A program made the translations under genes and the position numbers. A stretch of 64,000 bases of DNA, taken from positions 62,001-126,000 of the forward strand of contig JANSXP010000003.1 of NCBI GenBank assembly GCA_024742875.1, in the 5' to 3' direction. The stretch comes from Planctomycetaceae bacterium. Its GTDB lineage: Bacteria; Planctomycetota; Planctomycetia; Planctomycetales; Planctomycetaceae. Below, piece by piece: positions 47,801 to 55,965 of this stretch; the first letter of the stretch is position 1, and the number at the start of each line of letters is the position of its first letter. Under the pieces are notes generated by a model that had not been told where the DNA came from, searched no databases, and worked only from the letters and a program-made list of their open reading frames with translations.

Positions 47801-47964
47801 ACCTCTGCATCGTCCCCGCTCGCACGGGTTCAAAAGTTGACCGCATCAGTCTGCCGTTTGAAGGCGACAGCACACTGAGTGTCATTCTCAGCAAAGCCTT
47901 CCTTCTGGTGGATGACCACAAGATCAAAGACCCGTCGATCATTAGCCAGATTCAGGGTGGATAG
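44866..47964 (+). CDS. WGR-domain / DUF4132 protein
   Basis: Residues about 8-75 are a WGR domain (RMFEFEDDKSSKFWEV, VTTRWGKIGANGQT), a fold that binds nucleic acid or protein. The remaining 950 residues match the MolR/DUF4132 pattern: helical repeats, AVKVGNACVFAI, EKAAKKQGISRAELEE, VPTYGME and a closing beta region (RISLPFEGDSTLSVILSKAFLL). The molecular function of DUF4132 is not established; WGR-DUF4132 fusions occur widely. Two ATG codons (44866, 44872) are possible starts. Confidence 0.88.
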   Translation: MTMADNKTVRMFEFEDDKSSKFWEVTVDGVSVTTRWGKIGANGQTKSKDYDSPAAAVTAANKAVSQKTKKGYIEVGDSGDQDSTNEIPFEKIEAAFQDELGSVIGELQGAIGEALLEPTASGRMKRTRVQSGVPDSITVEPALADYPQGSLPLTVAEAVVEQLEGFEMPGDFVIPQVGVKFRSFFRGPNLWTVAYMLGEIEWLDVRLSYESEEHSFENFTWTNVPQHDGLTPPWETLFHLPDASPADLLQLAREFEAEVDGDRVPQKFDIFTFAQTFEDAYRRDMDWRNGVFAEADSNVPTLDARGEIDRIADELLQRALGDRYDHADILCEDMLDRIGEHAKRFEISDDAKDTLRAARDSVDPCPHFNFDQTPRRLQIDKIVGDDTSRFPVEAGEVWANRAITDVAELPDEQQRLAWCNLGAHCLTATSSKPSAKWKKTATPFIKQIGADRLRDLVGTWLPLINTGKPPVESRWVSAHPLYLSELNQTALRGLIWCYSFVPDDRMAQLMATVGISAYRKIPQVGARAVKVGNACVFAISTLDGSDAVAQLALMKLKVKTGSARNLIEKQLEKAAKKQGISRAELEEISVPTYGMEEVGELREPLGDFTAKATIGAKKVQLTWLRQDGKEQKSVPAAVKAEFADDLKELKANIKDMEKMLSAQRGRIESQYLEPASWPFATWKERYLDHPVVGTIARRLLWKFSSADGDITALYGDGQFIGADGEGVSFADDATVQLWHPLNEPAESVLAWRVLLEERGICQPFKQAHREVYLVTAAELTTQTYSNRQAAHILSQAQYRSLAQSRRWKVNFLGAWDGGDEGLAEIKLNHFGMRAEFHVNAAYEEDEYEVRYVSTDQVRFFQPADDNQPISLVDVPPIVFSEIMRDVDLFVGVASVGNDPNWQDGGPEGTYRDYWHNYAFGDLTETAATRKEVLQRLIPRLKIADKCRIDGRFLEVQGQLRTYRIHLGSSNILMAPNDQYLCIVPARTGSKVDRISLPFEGDSTLSVILSKAFLLVDDHKIKDPSIISQIQGG

Positions 47965-47966
47965 CG

Positions 47967-48623
47967 ATGGAAACTGCTCGACCGCTTGATCACGAGACGA
48001 TTGCCGCGATTGATGAAGGCCGGTTATCGATCGACCTGCCAGACGACTTTGTCATGCCGCCGGAACTGGCTGGTGTTGCACCACGGCGGATTCCCGAAGA
48101 ATTCTACCGCAGTCGCCAGGTGCGACGGCCGACGATCATTGGCTGGGTGTTGATTGTGATTGGGGTGATCGCTCTTGTCGCGGGAGCGAAGCCCTGGGGA
48201 GGCCCGTGGCAGCAGATTGGCTTTTATGTTGGAGTCGTTCCGGGCTTGATGGGTTTCGTCGTGATTGTCATGAGCCGACGCGACCTGAAGTACATTCAGG
48301 ACGCGGTTGTCGGATCGGGGAGAATCCTGAAGCAAACCCTGGTGCCGGCGGCGGATTACAACGGCGAAACCATCGCTCTCAAGCATGTCCTGCTGCTGGG
48401 TATGGAACTGAGTGACGGCGCCGTGACACACAAAGAGTTCTCCGGGCTGCAGGTCGAGACGAAAGGTGGGCCTCGGGCGGAATTTCGAATTGGCGATGTC
48501 CTGCCATTGGTTTGGTTTCCGGGTCGTTTCGAGAAAACTGTCACTCCCTACCCATTTCTCAACTTCCGACGCGACTACGTTCTGGTCCGCAACACTGGAG
48601 CAGCAGTTGGCTCAGGAAGTTAG
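47967..48623 (+). CDS. Membrane protein, two predicted helices
   Basis: This 218-residue protein starts two bases after the DUF4132 stop, so it is surely cotranslated. It has an N-terminal soluble segment, two membrane helices (IIGWVLIVIGVIALVAG, GFYVGVVPGLMGFVVIV) and a beta-rich C-terminal domain. It resembles the DUF3592-type layout only loosely. Function unknown. Confidence 0.75.
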   Translation: METARPLDHETIAAIDEGRLSIDLPDDFVMPPELAGVAPRRIPEEFYRSRQVRRPTIIGWVLIVIGVIALVAGAKPWGGPWQQIGFYVGVVPGLMGFVVIVMSRRDLKYIQDAVVGSGRILKQTLVPAADYNGETIALKHVLLLGMELSDGAVTHKEFSGLQVETKGGPRAEFRIGDVLPLVWFPGRFEKTVTPYPFLNFRRDYVLVRNTGAAVGSGS

Positions 48624-48637
48624 GTACTGTCGTATCT

Positions 48638-49237
48638 GTGATCGCGATCTTTGCCGTCCTGGTTGGCAACTTGTTTCTGCTGATGCGGTGCGTACCCGTC
48701 GGAATGAACGTTCCCGTCGTTGTCGCGATTGGCGTCACAGGAGCCATTATCCCTGGTGGAGCGACATTCTGGTCGATTATTTGGGAATGTCGTCGCTCCG
48801 AACGACGCCGACAGGAACGCAACAAAACCGCAATGTTCGAGCACTTTGCTCCCGAATTCGGCACCAGCCACGCGCTGCTCACAAACACACTGAGAGGCTG
48901 GATGTATCGCATCATCGTCGGGGCCGGCAGTCTGCTGATAGGAAGCCTGTCGCTCGTGCTCTGGTCTTTTGGTGCGAACCAGTACTTCGATCAATCGCCG
49001 CCCCGGAATCGTGCGATTGAAATACTGGGTGTCCGAACATCGAAGGGAAATTCGCGTCGCACGAAAGTGACCTTCCGACCGATTGATGAACCCAACGCCA
49101 AATATTCAAGAGAATACGTACCCCGCGATCTGCCAAAGTTTCCACTCATCAAGGGCCAGAAAGCACAGGCGGAATGGCATGAGGGAGCCTTCGGCTGGCC
49201 GTGGATCTACGACTTAAGCCCCGTGCCTCGCAAGTAG
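48638..49237 (+). CDS. Membrane protein, three predicted helices
   Basis: The open frame extends back into the previous gene, but I take the GTG at 48638, just after that gene ends, giving 199 residues; the start is uncertain. There are three hydrophobic helices (VIAIFAVLVGNLFLL, VVVAIGVTGAIIPGGATFW, IIVGAGSLLIGSLSLVLW) and a soluble C-terminus (FRPIDEPNAKYSREY). It probably pairs with the membrane protein at 47967. Confidence 0.68.
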   Translation: MIAIFAVLVGNLFLLMRCVPVGMNVPVVVAIGVTGAIIPGGATFWSIIWECRRSERRRQERNKTAMFEHFAPEFGTSHALLTNTLRGWMYRIIVGAGSLLIGSLSLVLWSFGANQYFDQSPPRNRAIEILGVRTSKGNSRRTKVTFRPIDEPNAKYSREYVPRDLPKFPLIKGQKAQAEWHEGAFGWPWIYDLSPVPRK

Positions 49238-49276
49238 TTTTGTCCAACCATAGAAACCAATCGGGAACATGAATTA

Positions 49277-49816
49277 ATGACTCCGGGGGACGTTAACACA
49301 ATTCAGGAAACCGCAACGTGGTGTTTGAATTCGTTTCACAAGCCAGAATCACCGTGGGCAAAGGACTGGACACCGAGTTGTCTTGTTGGGATTCCGGAAA
49401 CAGACAGGCTGGCTCGCTTTGTGAATTCCAATTGGCGTGAGGCAATCACTCACGTCGCTGAGTCGCGTCGCGCATCGATTGTTGATCTACCCAAGCCTGT
49501 TCTGTCGCGAGATCCCGATAGTTTGACCGACTTCCGATACTGCCTGCTCGGCGGCCGGTTTTTCCAGGTATTCCTAAACCGGATGCCGCGGTCCTCAGAC
49601 TGTCAGCGAGCGAACGAAGTCTCTTCCGGGTTCTTCGATCTGTCGGGGCTGCCTGTGTGGGACACGTGGGCCATGGCAAGAACGTCGTCAACTTCTGGCG
49701 ACGTCTTGATTGGCTGGATCCCAAACTCGCTAACGGTTCCGGTCGGCGATGCGATGTATTGGTTTAAGGATAACTTCGCGGAGTGGGTGACATTTTCTGA
49801 GCTGGCCGCAGGCTGA
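49277..49816 (+). CDS. Hypothetical protein, 179 residues, immunity-type
   Basis: The soluble protein is rich in Trp and Phe (TWCLNSFHKPESPWAKDW, AMYWFKDNFAEWVTF) with an alpha/beta pattern, typical in look of small immunity proteins, but no family is recognised. It sits between two membrane genes and a SUKH-like gene in the same direction. Confidence 0.7.
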   Translation: MTPGDVNTIQETATWCLNSFHKPESPWAKDWTPSCLVGIPETDRLARFVNSNWREAITHVAESRRASIVDLPKPVLSRDPDSLTDFRYCLLGGRFFQVFLNRMPRSSDCQRANEVSSGFFDLSGLPVWDTWAMARTSSTSGDVLIGWIPNSLTVPVGDAMYWFKDNFAEWVTFSELAAG

Positions 49817-49932
49817 AGATTCTCAGACTGCGTGAATACGACTTGATGAAATGACCGCTGGGAATGTGATCTAATGGGCGTGACCGCTTACAAATTGTTC
49901 TGGCAATTTGAGCACAACAGACAGGGCTACTT

Positions 49933-50631
49933 ATGACCAACACACTTTTGAAACAGTTGACTGACGCTGGCTGCAAGCCCGGAAAACCTGCAGCCAAGGC
50001 ATCCGTTGACGATGCATTCCGCCAATTCGGTTTCACAGCGTCCAAGCCCTTAAGCGATCTTTTCAACACCGCCAATGGAGGAAGACTCAAACGGTTGAAT
50101 TCACGCTTCTTCACTCTGAAGGAAGCTGTGCACATTTGGGATGTTGGCTACTCGGATATGGAATGGCGATTTTTCCCGATCTTCGCTGACGTTGAACATG
50201 AATCCGATCCGGTCCTCATCAGTCTTGACCGGCCGCTACAGGGTTATGTCGTTCACGCTCAACACGGCAGTGACTGGCGTGTGCTTGCTCCCAGCCTCGC
50301 AGCGTTCCTGAAAGCTTTGAAGAAGTTCCCTGATGAGAAGCGATTCTTCGTCGAAGATCACCCGTTCGTTTATCCCAGAAAGCTTTCGGAAGCAGACGAG
50401 TTCGCGGCCAAGGGACTCGTCGATCTGTCGTACACCTCGAAAGCCCAATTGATGGAACGATCGACGTTTACCGAATTTGCCCTCAGTATGGTCCGCGACG
50501 ACGAACTGTTGAAAGTGCTTCGCATGGAAGCTCATCCGGATCCCAATTCCCGCTTTCTGATCAAACGCAGATTAAACGCAATCACTGGTGCTGCCGCAAA
50601 GAAGGCGATGTCGAAGATCTGTCCGAAGTAA
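49933..50631 (+). CDS. SMI1/KNR4 (SUKH)-like protein
   Basis: Residues about 20-140 follow the SUKH pattern: SVDDAFRQFGFTASKPLSDLFNTANGGR, a loop, FFPIFADVEHESDPVLISL, and GSDWRVLAPSLAAFLKALKK. The C-terminal 90 residues are an added helical region. It is an immunity-type protein by family. The stop overlaps the next start (TAATG), so the two are cotranslated. Confidence 0.78.
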   Translation: MTNTLLKQLTDAGCKPGKPAAKASVDDAFRQFGFTASKPLSDLFNTANGGRLKRLNSRFFTLKEAVHIWDVGYSDMEWRFFPIFADVEHESDPVLISLDRPLQGYVVHAQHGSDWRVLAPSLAAFLKALKKFPDEKRFFVEDHPFVYPRKLSEADEFAAKGLVDLSYTSKAQLMERSTFTEFALSMVRDDELLKVLRMEAHPDPNSRFLIKRRLNAITGAAAKKAMSKICPK

Positions 50632-51059
50632 TGGCCTGCCAAATCACATTCAAAGACCGCCACGTTCAGCTCAACAACGCTCAGTTTTCGCGTTTGATTG
50701 ACTGGGCTATTGAAGTCGCCGAACGAGCCGCGAGCGATAACGATCAATTGATCGTGGATCGCATGAAACAACTGCGCAACGAATGTTTCTGGCCGGGCCG
50801 AGGCATCGATATCGAAGAAGATTTTCCTGAGTTACCCGAACTCAAGTTTTGGTGCCGAATCTTCTACGAAACATCCCGAGAGATCTTCTGTCGAACGATT
50901 GGGAATCATGATTATTTGTTCTGGCAGGCCCAGGCCATTCATCAGGCGTACTCAACCGGACAACTCTTCGAGTACGCCGTTCGAGACACGGAACCGCGTT
51001 GGTCGGCGGACACGATCGACCGCCGGGAATTCGACAAGGTCGTCAATCGACCGAACTGA
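50631..51059 (+). CDS. Hypothetical protein, 142 residues
   Basis: This small, mostly helical, acidic protein (FSRLIDWAIEVAERAASDNDQL, LKFWCRIFYETSREIF) overlaps the SUKH-like gene by one base and is likely a second immunity-type product of the same transcript. No family is recognised. Confidence 0.72.
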   Translation: MACQITFKDRHVQLNNAQFSRLIDWAIEVAERAASDNDQLIVDRMKQLRNECFWPGRGIDIEEDFPELPELKFWCRIFYETSREIFCRTIGNHDYLFWQAQAIHQAYSTGQLFEYAVRDTEPRWSADTIDRREFDKVVNRPN

Positions 51060-51112
51060 AGATCATTTCAATTCCACGCACTGTTACTTCACTCTGACAA
51101 TGGGGAAAAACA

Positions 51113-51766
51113 ATGCCCGAAACAGAACACACATGGCTGCGGCACTGGCACAACATTCTCGACGCGGAAGTTGGGCCGGATCCAAATTTCGATTTCGAGG
51201 AAGCCTGCGAGGAACCCGACGAGGACTTCCGAATGCACTTCGTGACCTGGGAACTTTCGGACGATGGATTGCGGCAGTGTTTTGAAGTCCTGCCACACGG
51301 ACCTCAACTGGCCGACCGTGCCATCGAAATGCGGAGTCTCCATCGTGCGGAGAGTCAGCCTCTATCCGAAGAAGACGCCCGCGAATTATTTCGCACCGGC
51401 ATCGAGGCGGTTGGCCGATTCAGCGATGACGCCGATTTGGCGAAATCAATTCGAACGATGCGAGTCTCTAAGGAAGACCTCAGCACTGCGACGTCCACCT
51501 GCGATCGCGTGGCCGTTGTACTCGAAGACGTCAACTGGAATGCCGCTCCCGAGAACAAAACGGCCAGCTCATTCCTCAACGAAACTCTGTATCAACTCGC
51601 GCAGTCGTACGACGTCGCCGACCATGTTGCCTGGCCACTTTTCGGAGACCCGGAATCCGTGGAACTGTATCTGCCCTTCGCGACGCTTGCGTTGTCCGGA
51701 ATTTACTTCCCGTTGCTGGATGAAGATGGCCCGGTACTGTTCATCATGGCCAACGAAGAAGAGTGA
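51113..51766 (+). CDS. Hypothetical acidic protein, 217 residues
   Basis: The ATG at 51113 has GGGG-A-rich sequence upstream. The protein is soluble and very acidic (DFEEACEEPDEDFRMHF), mostly helical, ending in a hydrophobic alpha/beta stretch (LALSGIYFPLLDEDGPVLFIM). No domain is recognised. It is convergent with the Imm49-like gene, seven bases apart. Confidence 0.72.
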   Translation: MPETEHTWLRHWHNILDAEVGPDPNFDFEEACEEPDEDFRMHFVTWELSDDGLRQCFEVLPHGPQLADRAIEMRSLHRAESQPLSEEDARELFRTGIEAVGRFSDDADLAKSIRTMRVSKEDLSTATSTCDRVAVVLEDVNWNAAPENKTASSFLNETLYQLAQSYDVADHVAWPLFGDPESVELYLPFATLALSGIYFPLLDEDGPVLFIMANEEE

Positions 51767-51773
51767 ATTCCGA

Positions 51774-52700
51774 CTACTCCCAGTCGTGTCTCAAGCGATC
51801 GTAAATTGGCAGCTCGACGAGCCACCTCTGCAACGTCGGCGATAGCGAAGTCACATCGTGAAACGGTTGCTCGTCAGTCGACGACGCAACCCATTCGCAC
51901 AACTGTCGATCCCACGGCAGGCCCTGTGTGTGATCGAAGGCAACGATTAGCTCGGGTGAGTACCAGCGGCACAGTTCGTAGATTCCGTGGGCTTCCAGAC
52001 TGATCGCCTTCAAAATCTTTTCGTCTTGGTGGAGCTTGCGGCTGGCTTTAAGAAATGAGCTGATGCCTTCGGCGACAAGTGTTGCGTCCCTGTTGAGTAA
52101 GCCAGTGAGTGCGGTGTAGAAGCAGGAGAGATACTTTTTCGGTTTACTCCAGCGCGAGGATTCTTCGATAGCCATCGCCAATTGTGCATCATCACGATTG
52201 ATGGCCGCGATGACACCATTGTGCAGAACACGAGAATCCCACGCACCTTCCTGGGCCAGGTTCGGAACGATCGCCGCGAATTTCTGAATGACGTACGTAT
52301 CACCGGCTGACAAGGCTCGCAACATGTCGTGTGAAAAATTGAGATAGTTATTGCACTCGTCGCGCGTTCCCCACCACAGCTCAAGTCGAGCGTAAAGACT
52401 GGCGGAACGAGCAAGCTCAGCAGGGTCATCATTAGCGATGCGTCTCGAGATTCCGCACCACAGCAGCTCCTCACCACTCAGCAGATGCCTCATACCTGCC
52501 GCGACGACTTGTTCTTCGGTCCAGTCCGGATTGTCTTGACTGGTCTTTGGGAGCAGCGAAGAGAAGTGCTTATCTCGTTGTGCCTGCGCGTGGTCATACA
52601 GAGAAACGTCGGCTCCGTATTCCCGCATGAAGAAATCCACTTCATCAAGAATGTCGGAGCCCACGCACTCCAGCAGCGTCGGTTCATCGTCCGGAGTCAT
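51774..52700 (-). CDS. Imm49-like immunity protein
   Basis: I start at the ATG at 52700 after a GAGGATTGACG site; a TTG two codons upstream is possible. The 308-residue protein is almost all helical, with a layout like the Imm49 family of toxin-immunity proteins (LWWGTRDECNNYLNFSHDML, VIAAINRDDAQLAMAIEES, LCEWVASSTDEQPFHDV). The family call is tentative. The start region lies in a 16-base duplication, described separately. Confidence 0.65.
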   Translation of the reverse strand: MTPDDEPTLLECVGSDILDEVDFFMREYGADVSLYDHAQAQRDKHFSSLLPKTSQDNPDWTEEQVVAAGMRHLLSGEELLWCGISRRIANDDPAELARSASLYARLELWWGTRDECNNYLNFSHDMLRALSAGDTYVIQKFAAIVPNLAQEGAWDSRVLHNGVIAAINRDDAQLAMAIEESSRWSKPKKYLSCFYTALTGLLNRDATLVAEGISSFLKASRKLHQDEKILKAISLEAHGIYELCRWYSPELIVAFDHTQGLPWDRQLCEWVASSTDEQPFHDVTSLSPTLQRWLVELPIYDRLRHDWE

Positions 52701-52727
52701 CGTCAATCCTCGTCATCGTCAATCCTC
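52696..52727 (-). repeat. Exact 16-base tandem duplication covering a start site
   Basis: The unit GTCATCGTCAATCCTC (plus strand) is present twice, at 52696-52711 and 52712-52727. On the minus strand each copy carries GAGG and ATG, so the ribosome-binding site and start codon of the Imm49-like gene are duplicated. The upstream ATG opens a different frame of ten codons that ends in TGA just inside the gene. Confidence 0.85.
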
Positions 52728-52749
52728 AAGTCGCTTTGCACGGCTTCGC

Positions 52750-53307
52750 TCAATCCGGATTGGGAATAAATTCAACATCATCCATCGCCTTGAGAGCAGC
52801 AAACAGAGTTTCATCGGTTGGATACAGGCGGTCGTAGTATCGCTGATCCAGCGCTTCGAAGGGGTCGAAGAAATCTTCACCCTTTGCGGTGCCGTCCAAC
52901 TGCTCAAGCTGCAGCTCCCGTTCCTCGCGATCAATCGCAGGCGCGGAATTTGGGAAGTGAGCAAGGACTTCCCGAAAGTGCGCTTCTCCGGCAGCATCTC
53001 GGCTCAACTGAAGAAGTTTCAACAAGTCCGGCCAGAAATCGCCTGACGAATTCGCGAAGTACTGATGAAATCCACCATTCTGAACGTCAGCTCGAGCTCC
53101 GGAGCATGCAGCGATCAGTCGGTCTGCTTCGAGCAGCGAATCGCAATATCGCTCACGCCAGTCGACAACCCGGTTCAGGATCAACCACAACTCGTCGTTT
53201 AGCTCACTAAAGGACGACAACACTGAATGCAGCGAGCCACCGCTGGTCGCCCGCAATTCGCGAAACTGTGTTTTGTACATTTGCAGAACGGGTTCAGGTA
53301 GATTCAT
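52750..53307 (-). CDS. DUF4375 (DMP19-like) protein
   Basis: The family core is clear: DRLIAACSGARADVQNGG then FHQYFANSSGDFWPDLL, the NGGF-QYF-NSSGD signature of DUF4375, followed by helices and an acidic tail. This family is frequent in polymorphic-toxin immunity loci; one plant-virus-unrelated relative, DMP19, binds nucleoid or histone-like proteins. It shares a TAATG overlap with the gene upstream. Confidence 0.88.
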   Translation of the reverse strand: MNLPEPVLQMYKTQFRELRATSGGSLHSVLSSFSELNDELWLILNRVVDWRERYCDSLLEADRLIAACSGARADVQNGGFHQYFANSSGDFWPDLLKLLQLSRDAAGEAHFREVLAHFPNSAPAIDREERELQLEQLDGTAKGEDFFDPFEALDQRYYDRLYPTDETLFAALKAMDDVEFIPNPD

Positions 53308-53756
53308 TAGTAAGTATCGAGTTCTTCAGAGAATGTCATAGTCGCTGGTGGGGAACCGTGAACAACGAAGTGGCCCATGACATCCCATGCCGTTCCGCGG
53401 TCGAACGTAAATGCCTCGAGAATCATCTGTGGCTGCGTGTTGTCCAGCAGAAACTCGATGTACTCAGAGCTGTCTGCTCGAGTGGGATTCATCGCGTGTG
53501 TATCGACGGACTCCGAATCCGGCCAATAGGTAATCCATGAATGACGTTCACTGATGGCAATCCAAATCGCGCCGCCTGAAATCGCTTCCCGCGTCAGCGA
53601 TAACCACAGCCGGTTGTCTCGCTTAACCGATCGCAGTGCCTCATTCAGTGCCCTGCGTGTTTGAAGGCTTATCTCGCTCACTTCGCGTTCGTAGAGCGCC
53701 GAACTTTGGGTCTTTACAAATCGAATGATCTTTAGGGTGAAAACCGAGCGAGTCAT
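53307..53756 (-). CDS. Hypothetical protein, 149 residues, immunity-type
   Basis: This soluble alpha/beta protein starts at an ATG at 53756 and shares its stop with the DUF4375 start (TAATG). It has a central stretch GGAIWIAISERHSWITYW and an acidic C-terminus. No family is recognised. It is likely a toxin-immunity protein by context. Confidence 0.7.
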   Translation of the reverse strand: MTRSVFTLKIIRFVKTQSSALYEREVSEISLQTRRALNEALRSVKRDNRLWLSLTREAISGGAIWIAISERHSWITYWPDSESVDTHAMNPTRADSSEYIEFLLDNTQPQMILEAFTFDRGTAWDVMGHFVVHGSPPATMTFSEELDTY

Positions 53757-53843
53757 TGACCAGTTTCAGTTGAAGAAAAGGAAACGTCTGCGGAAAACCA
53801 AATTGCGTAGCGGACGTGCCACCTTGAATTCGGCCAAAGGCCA

Positions 53844-54193
53844 TCATTCCGTTACACCAACCATCAACAGCATTGGTGCTCCACGATCCTCATAAGCTAT
53901 CGCCAGGAAGAAACTACCGCCTGGAGAATCCCACACGGCGAACTCACACAGACCGCTCAATGGAATCGCATCATCTTCACTGTCGCACCCCGAACGGGTT
54001 GGCTGACCGTACTCTTCGGTCAGAATTACGACTGCGGATTCAAAGTCGGCCTTAAATGATTCCAGCAGTTCAGCGACGGCCACATCGTCATGCTCGTCGC
54101 CATCAAGTTCGAATTCATGGACCGGACGGCTTCCAATTCGCCTTCCGTAAGCGCCACCGCAACTGCGGAAAGAAGTTCGTCAGTTTCGATCAT
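53844..54193 (-). pseudogene. Immunity-type gene with a one-base frameshift
   Basis: The ATG at 54193 forms a TGATG overlap with the gene upstream and follows AAGGGAG. From there the frame reads MIETDELLSAVAVALTEGEL as good protein for about 25 codons, then turns to poor sequence. A second frame, open from about 54120, continues as good protein (VHEFELDGDEHDDVAVAELL) to the stop at 53844, with a C-terminus like WDSPGGSFFLAIAYED. Losing one base near 54118-54127 (the CGGTCC stretch) explains this. The repaired product would be about 117 residues. It is either a pseudogene or a sequencing error. Confidence 0.7.
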
Positions 54194-54675
54194 CACGTAT
54201 CTCCCTTCTGTTGCGACAAATCGGAGCTCTGAAGCTGTCGCTCAATCGCTCCCGAGATCCAATTTGAAAATCGGACAGGCTCGTAATCGAACGGTTTGGC
54301 GAACGCACCCCAGTTGATTGTGGGAGTCGAATCGACGTTCACGGCACACACGCAGTCTCCATGGACGAAGTATCCCACGACCACATGCCGATCTCCTTCC
54401 CATGTCACAAGTGGCGGAAATGCCTCGCCAATGTTATCCAGATCTTCGAGAAACGCATCGACTTCCCAATAAGAATACAGAAAACACGACGCCCAAACGG
54501 ATGCATAGTATTCAAGTATCTCAGGCGGAAGTTCGATGCCGTTTTCGGACTGAAAACTCGCGATGCCATTTTCAGTGCCGAGCGAAATGAGCCAGTCGGG
54601 TTTCCTGCCTTGGGCGTGCATCAGCTTCGGTAATCGCCAAAGGTTCGATTCGAGAACGTGATCGTATACGGATAT
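54193..54675 (-). CDS. SUKH-like hypothetical protein with an unusual start
   Basis: The open frame runs back to 54831, but its first 50 residues overlap the upstream gene and look random. The upstream gene ends at 54707, and an AAGGAG site (54683-54688) follows; seven bases later is an ATA codon (54673-54675) with no ATG, GTG or TTG near. From there the protein (about 160 residues) has a SUKH-like stretch: SENGIELPPEILEYYASVWA and a VNVDSTPTINW strand. The next ATG (54621) would remove part of the domain. Its stop overlaps the next gene as TGATG. Confidence 0.6.
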   Translation of the reverse strand: MSVYDHVLESNLWRLPKLMHAQGRKPDWLISLGTENGIASFQSENGIELPPEILEYYASVWASCFLYSYWEVDAFLEDLDNIGEAFPPLVTWEGDRHVVVGYFVHGDCVCAVNVDSTPTINWGAFAKPFDYEPVRFSNWISGAIERQLQSSDLSQQKGDT

Positions 54676-54706
54676 TGAAAGACTCCTTCTTCTGAGGGAA
54701 ATGTTG

Positions 54707-55327
54707 TTAGTCGTTTGTCTGCTGACCCAGCGGTGGCAACTTCCACACATGAACCAGCGAGACCCCGGAGTTGTCTGATGCTTGGAATTGAAATTCACCA
54801 TCGGGCAAATCGACGTAACAGGGAGCGACAAGATCCCAGGTCGACTTGCCGATCTGGTAGCGGCACGACCCGGTCAGAACATAGAGACGCTGTGCTCGCG
54901 CTGAACCGCTGAATTCAGCTCCGGTTTCGTAATTGTGTTTGGTGATTCGAAATTGATTCGGCGGCACATGCAGCGACTGTATGTGTTTGAGCGTCAGTTC
55001 TTGAGGCTCGTCCCACACGCGGACAGATGAATCCATAAGAAGTGGCGCGATTTGTTCGCTAAGCCAACGATAGTCTGCAATCAATGGCCCAACCATCGCC
55101 CAGCCGCCGTCCGTAAATGTTTCCGCAAAACCTCGAGCCAGGTCGTCAATGCGGTTCTCGGTGGTGTCGGGTTTATTCTTGTTGCGGCGGGGATACGAAT
55201 TCCACCGACGGCGAGCCATCGCGGCCATTTTGGCCGACGATGTGGCGTCGCGGGTCGCTACCGGGCACCCGTTCTGCCATGACCAGAGAATCCTTGCTGC
55301 CAGTCGATCATTCGTATCGGGATCCAT
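54707..55327 (-). CDS. Cupin-like hypothetical protein
   Basis: The N-terminal 75 residues are helical and basic; the C-terminal 130 residues have the beta pattern of a cupin (FSGSARAQRLYVLTGSCRYQI, CYVDLPDGEFQFQASD, VSLVHVWKLP). The metal-binding His residues of enzymatic cupins are not evident. It heads a run of at least three genes joined by short gaps or overlaps. Confidence 0.7.
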   Translation of the reverse strand: MDPDTNDRLAARILWSWQNGCPVATRDATSSAKMAAMARRRWNSYPRRNKNKPDTTENRIDDLARGFAETFTDGGWAMVGPLIADYRWLSEQIAPLLMDSSVRVWDEPQELTLKHIQSLHVPPNQFRITKHNYETGAEFSGSARAQRLYVLTGSCRYQIGKSTWDLVAPCYVDLPDGEFQFQASDNSGVSLVHVWKLPPLGQQTND

Positions 55328-55360
55328 AGCCGGTATCTCGCGCTTTGTCAGCAGCGAGGC

Positions 55361-55945
55361 TCAAGCCTCGCCCGCATACCCCAGATTCAGCACCTGCTTA
55401 CCATCCGTCAGCACACTGACACCGTGTTCTTCTTCGAACTCGGCTCCAAGGCTGATCAGAGTGCACGGAAGGTCGTTCGCTCCCGGCATGTCCAGATGAA
55501 TCTCAATGCTCGGTTCGTAAAGAACGACCAACAGGTCATCCGGTATCCAGATTCGGTCCTGCTTCAATCGCTTCTGCAGAACATCGCGGCAGCTCAGGGC
55601 GACGGCGACGGGATCGCGGCTCCACCACATGCCAAAGCCAACGCCTTCCTTTGGCCATTCCTGATAACCCTGCTGATGCAGGTCATCAAAGAACGTCTGA
55701 CAAATGCTTTTCACAAGGCGTTTTTGTGACGTCTTGATCTTTGACAGCATCTTCATCGCCGACTTGGATGGTGGCTCTTCGCTGTAGATTGAAACCTCAA
55801 CCTTCTTCGACCTTCGAGCCTTCCCGTTTCCCGAATACTTGAACGCTGAAAACGCTGGGAGCTCGATCTCACCCTCCCAACAGTACTCATCAAAATCGTT
55901 GTGCCGAGCGAACGCGCCGAAGGTCTTGTGTTGGAACTTATCCAT
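55361..55945 (-). CDS. DUF6985-like protein
   Basis: I start at the ATG at 55945, just after the upstream gene ends; the longer frame overlaps that gene. The 194-residue protein begins MDKFQHKTFGAFARHNDFD then YCWEGEIELPAFSAF, the pattern of DUF6985, a family of small proteins often near toxin-immunity genes. It ends in GVSVLTDGKQVLNLGYAGEA. The family match is from memory of the pattern and is tentative. Confidence 0.68.
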   Translation of the reverse strand: MDKFQHKTFGAFARHNDFDEYCWEGEIELPAFSAFKYSGNGKARRSKKVEVSIYSEEPPSKSAMKMLSKIKTSQKRLVKSICQTFFDDLHQQGYQEWPKEGVGFGMWWSRDPVAVALSCRDVLQKRLKQDRIWIPDDLLVVLYEPSIEIHLDMPGANDLPCTLISLGAEFEEEHGVSVLTDGKQVLNLGYAGEA

Positions 55946-55965
55946 TTCCTGAGCTTTCGTGTGCT

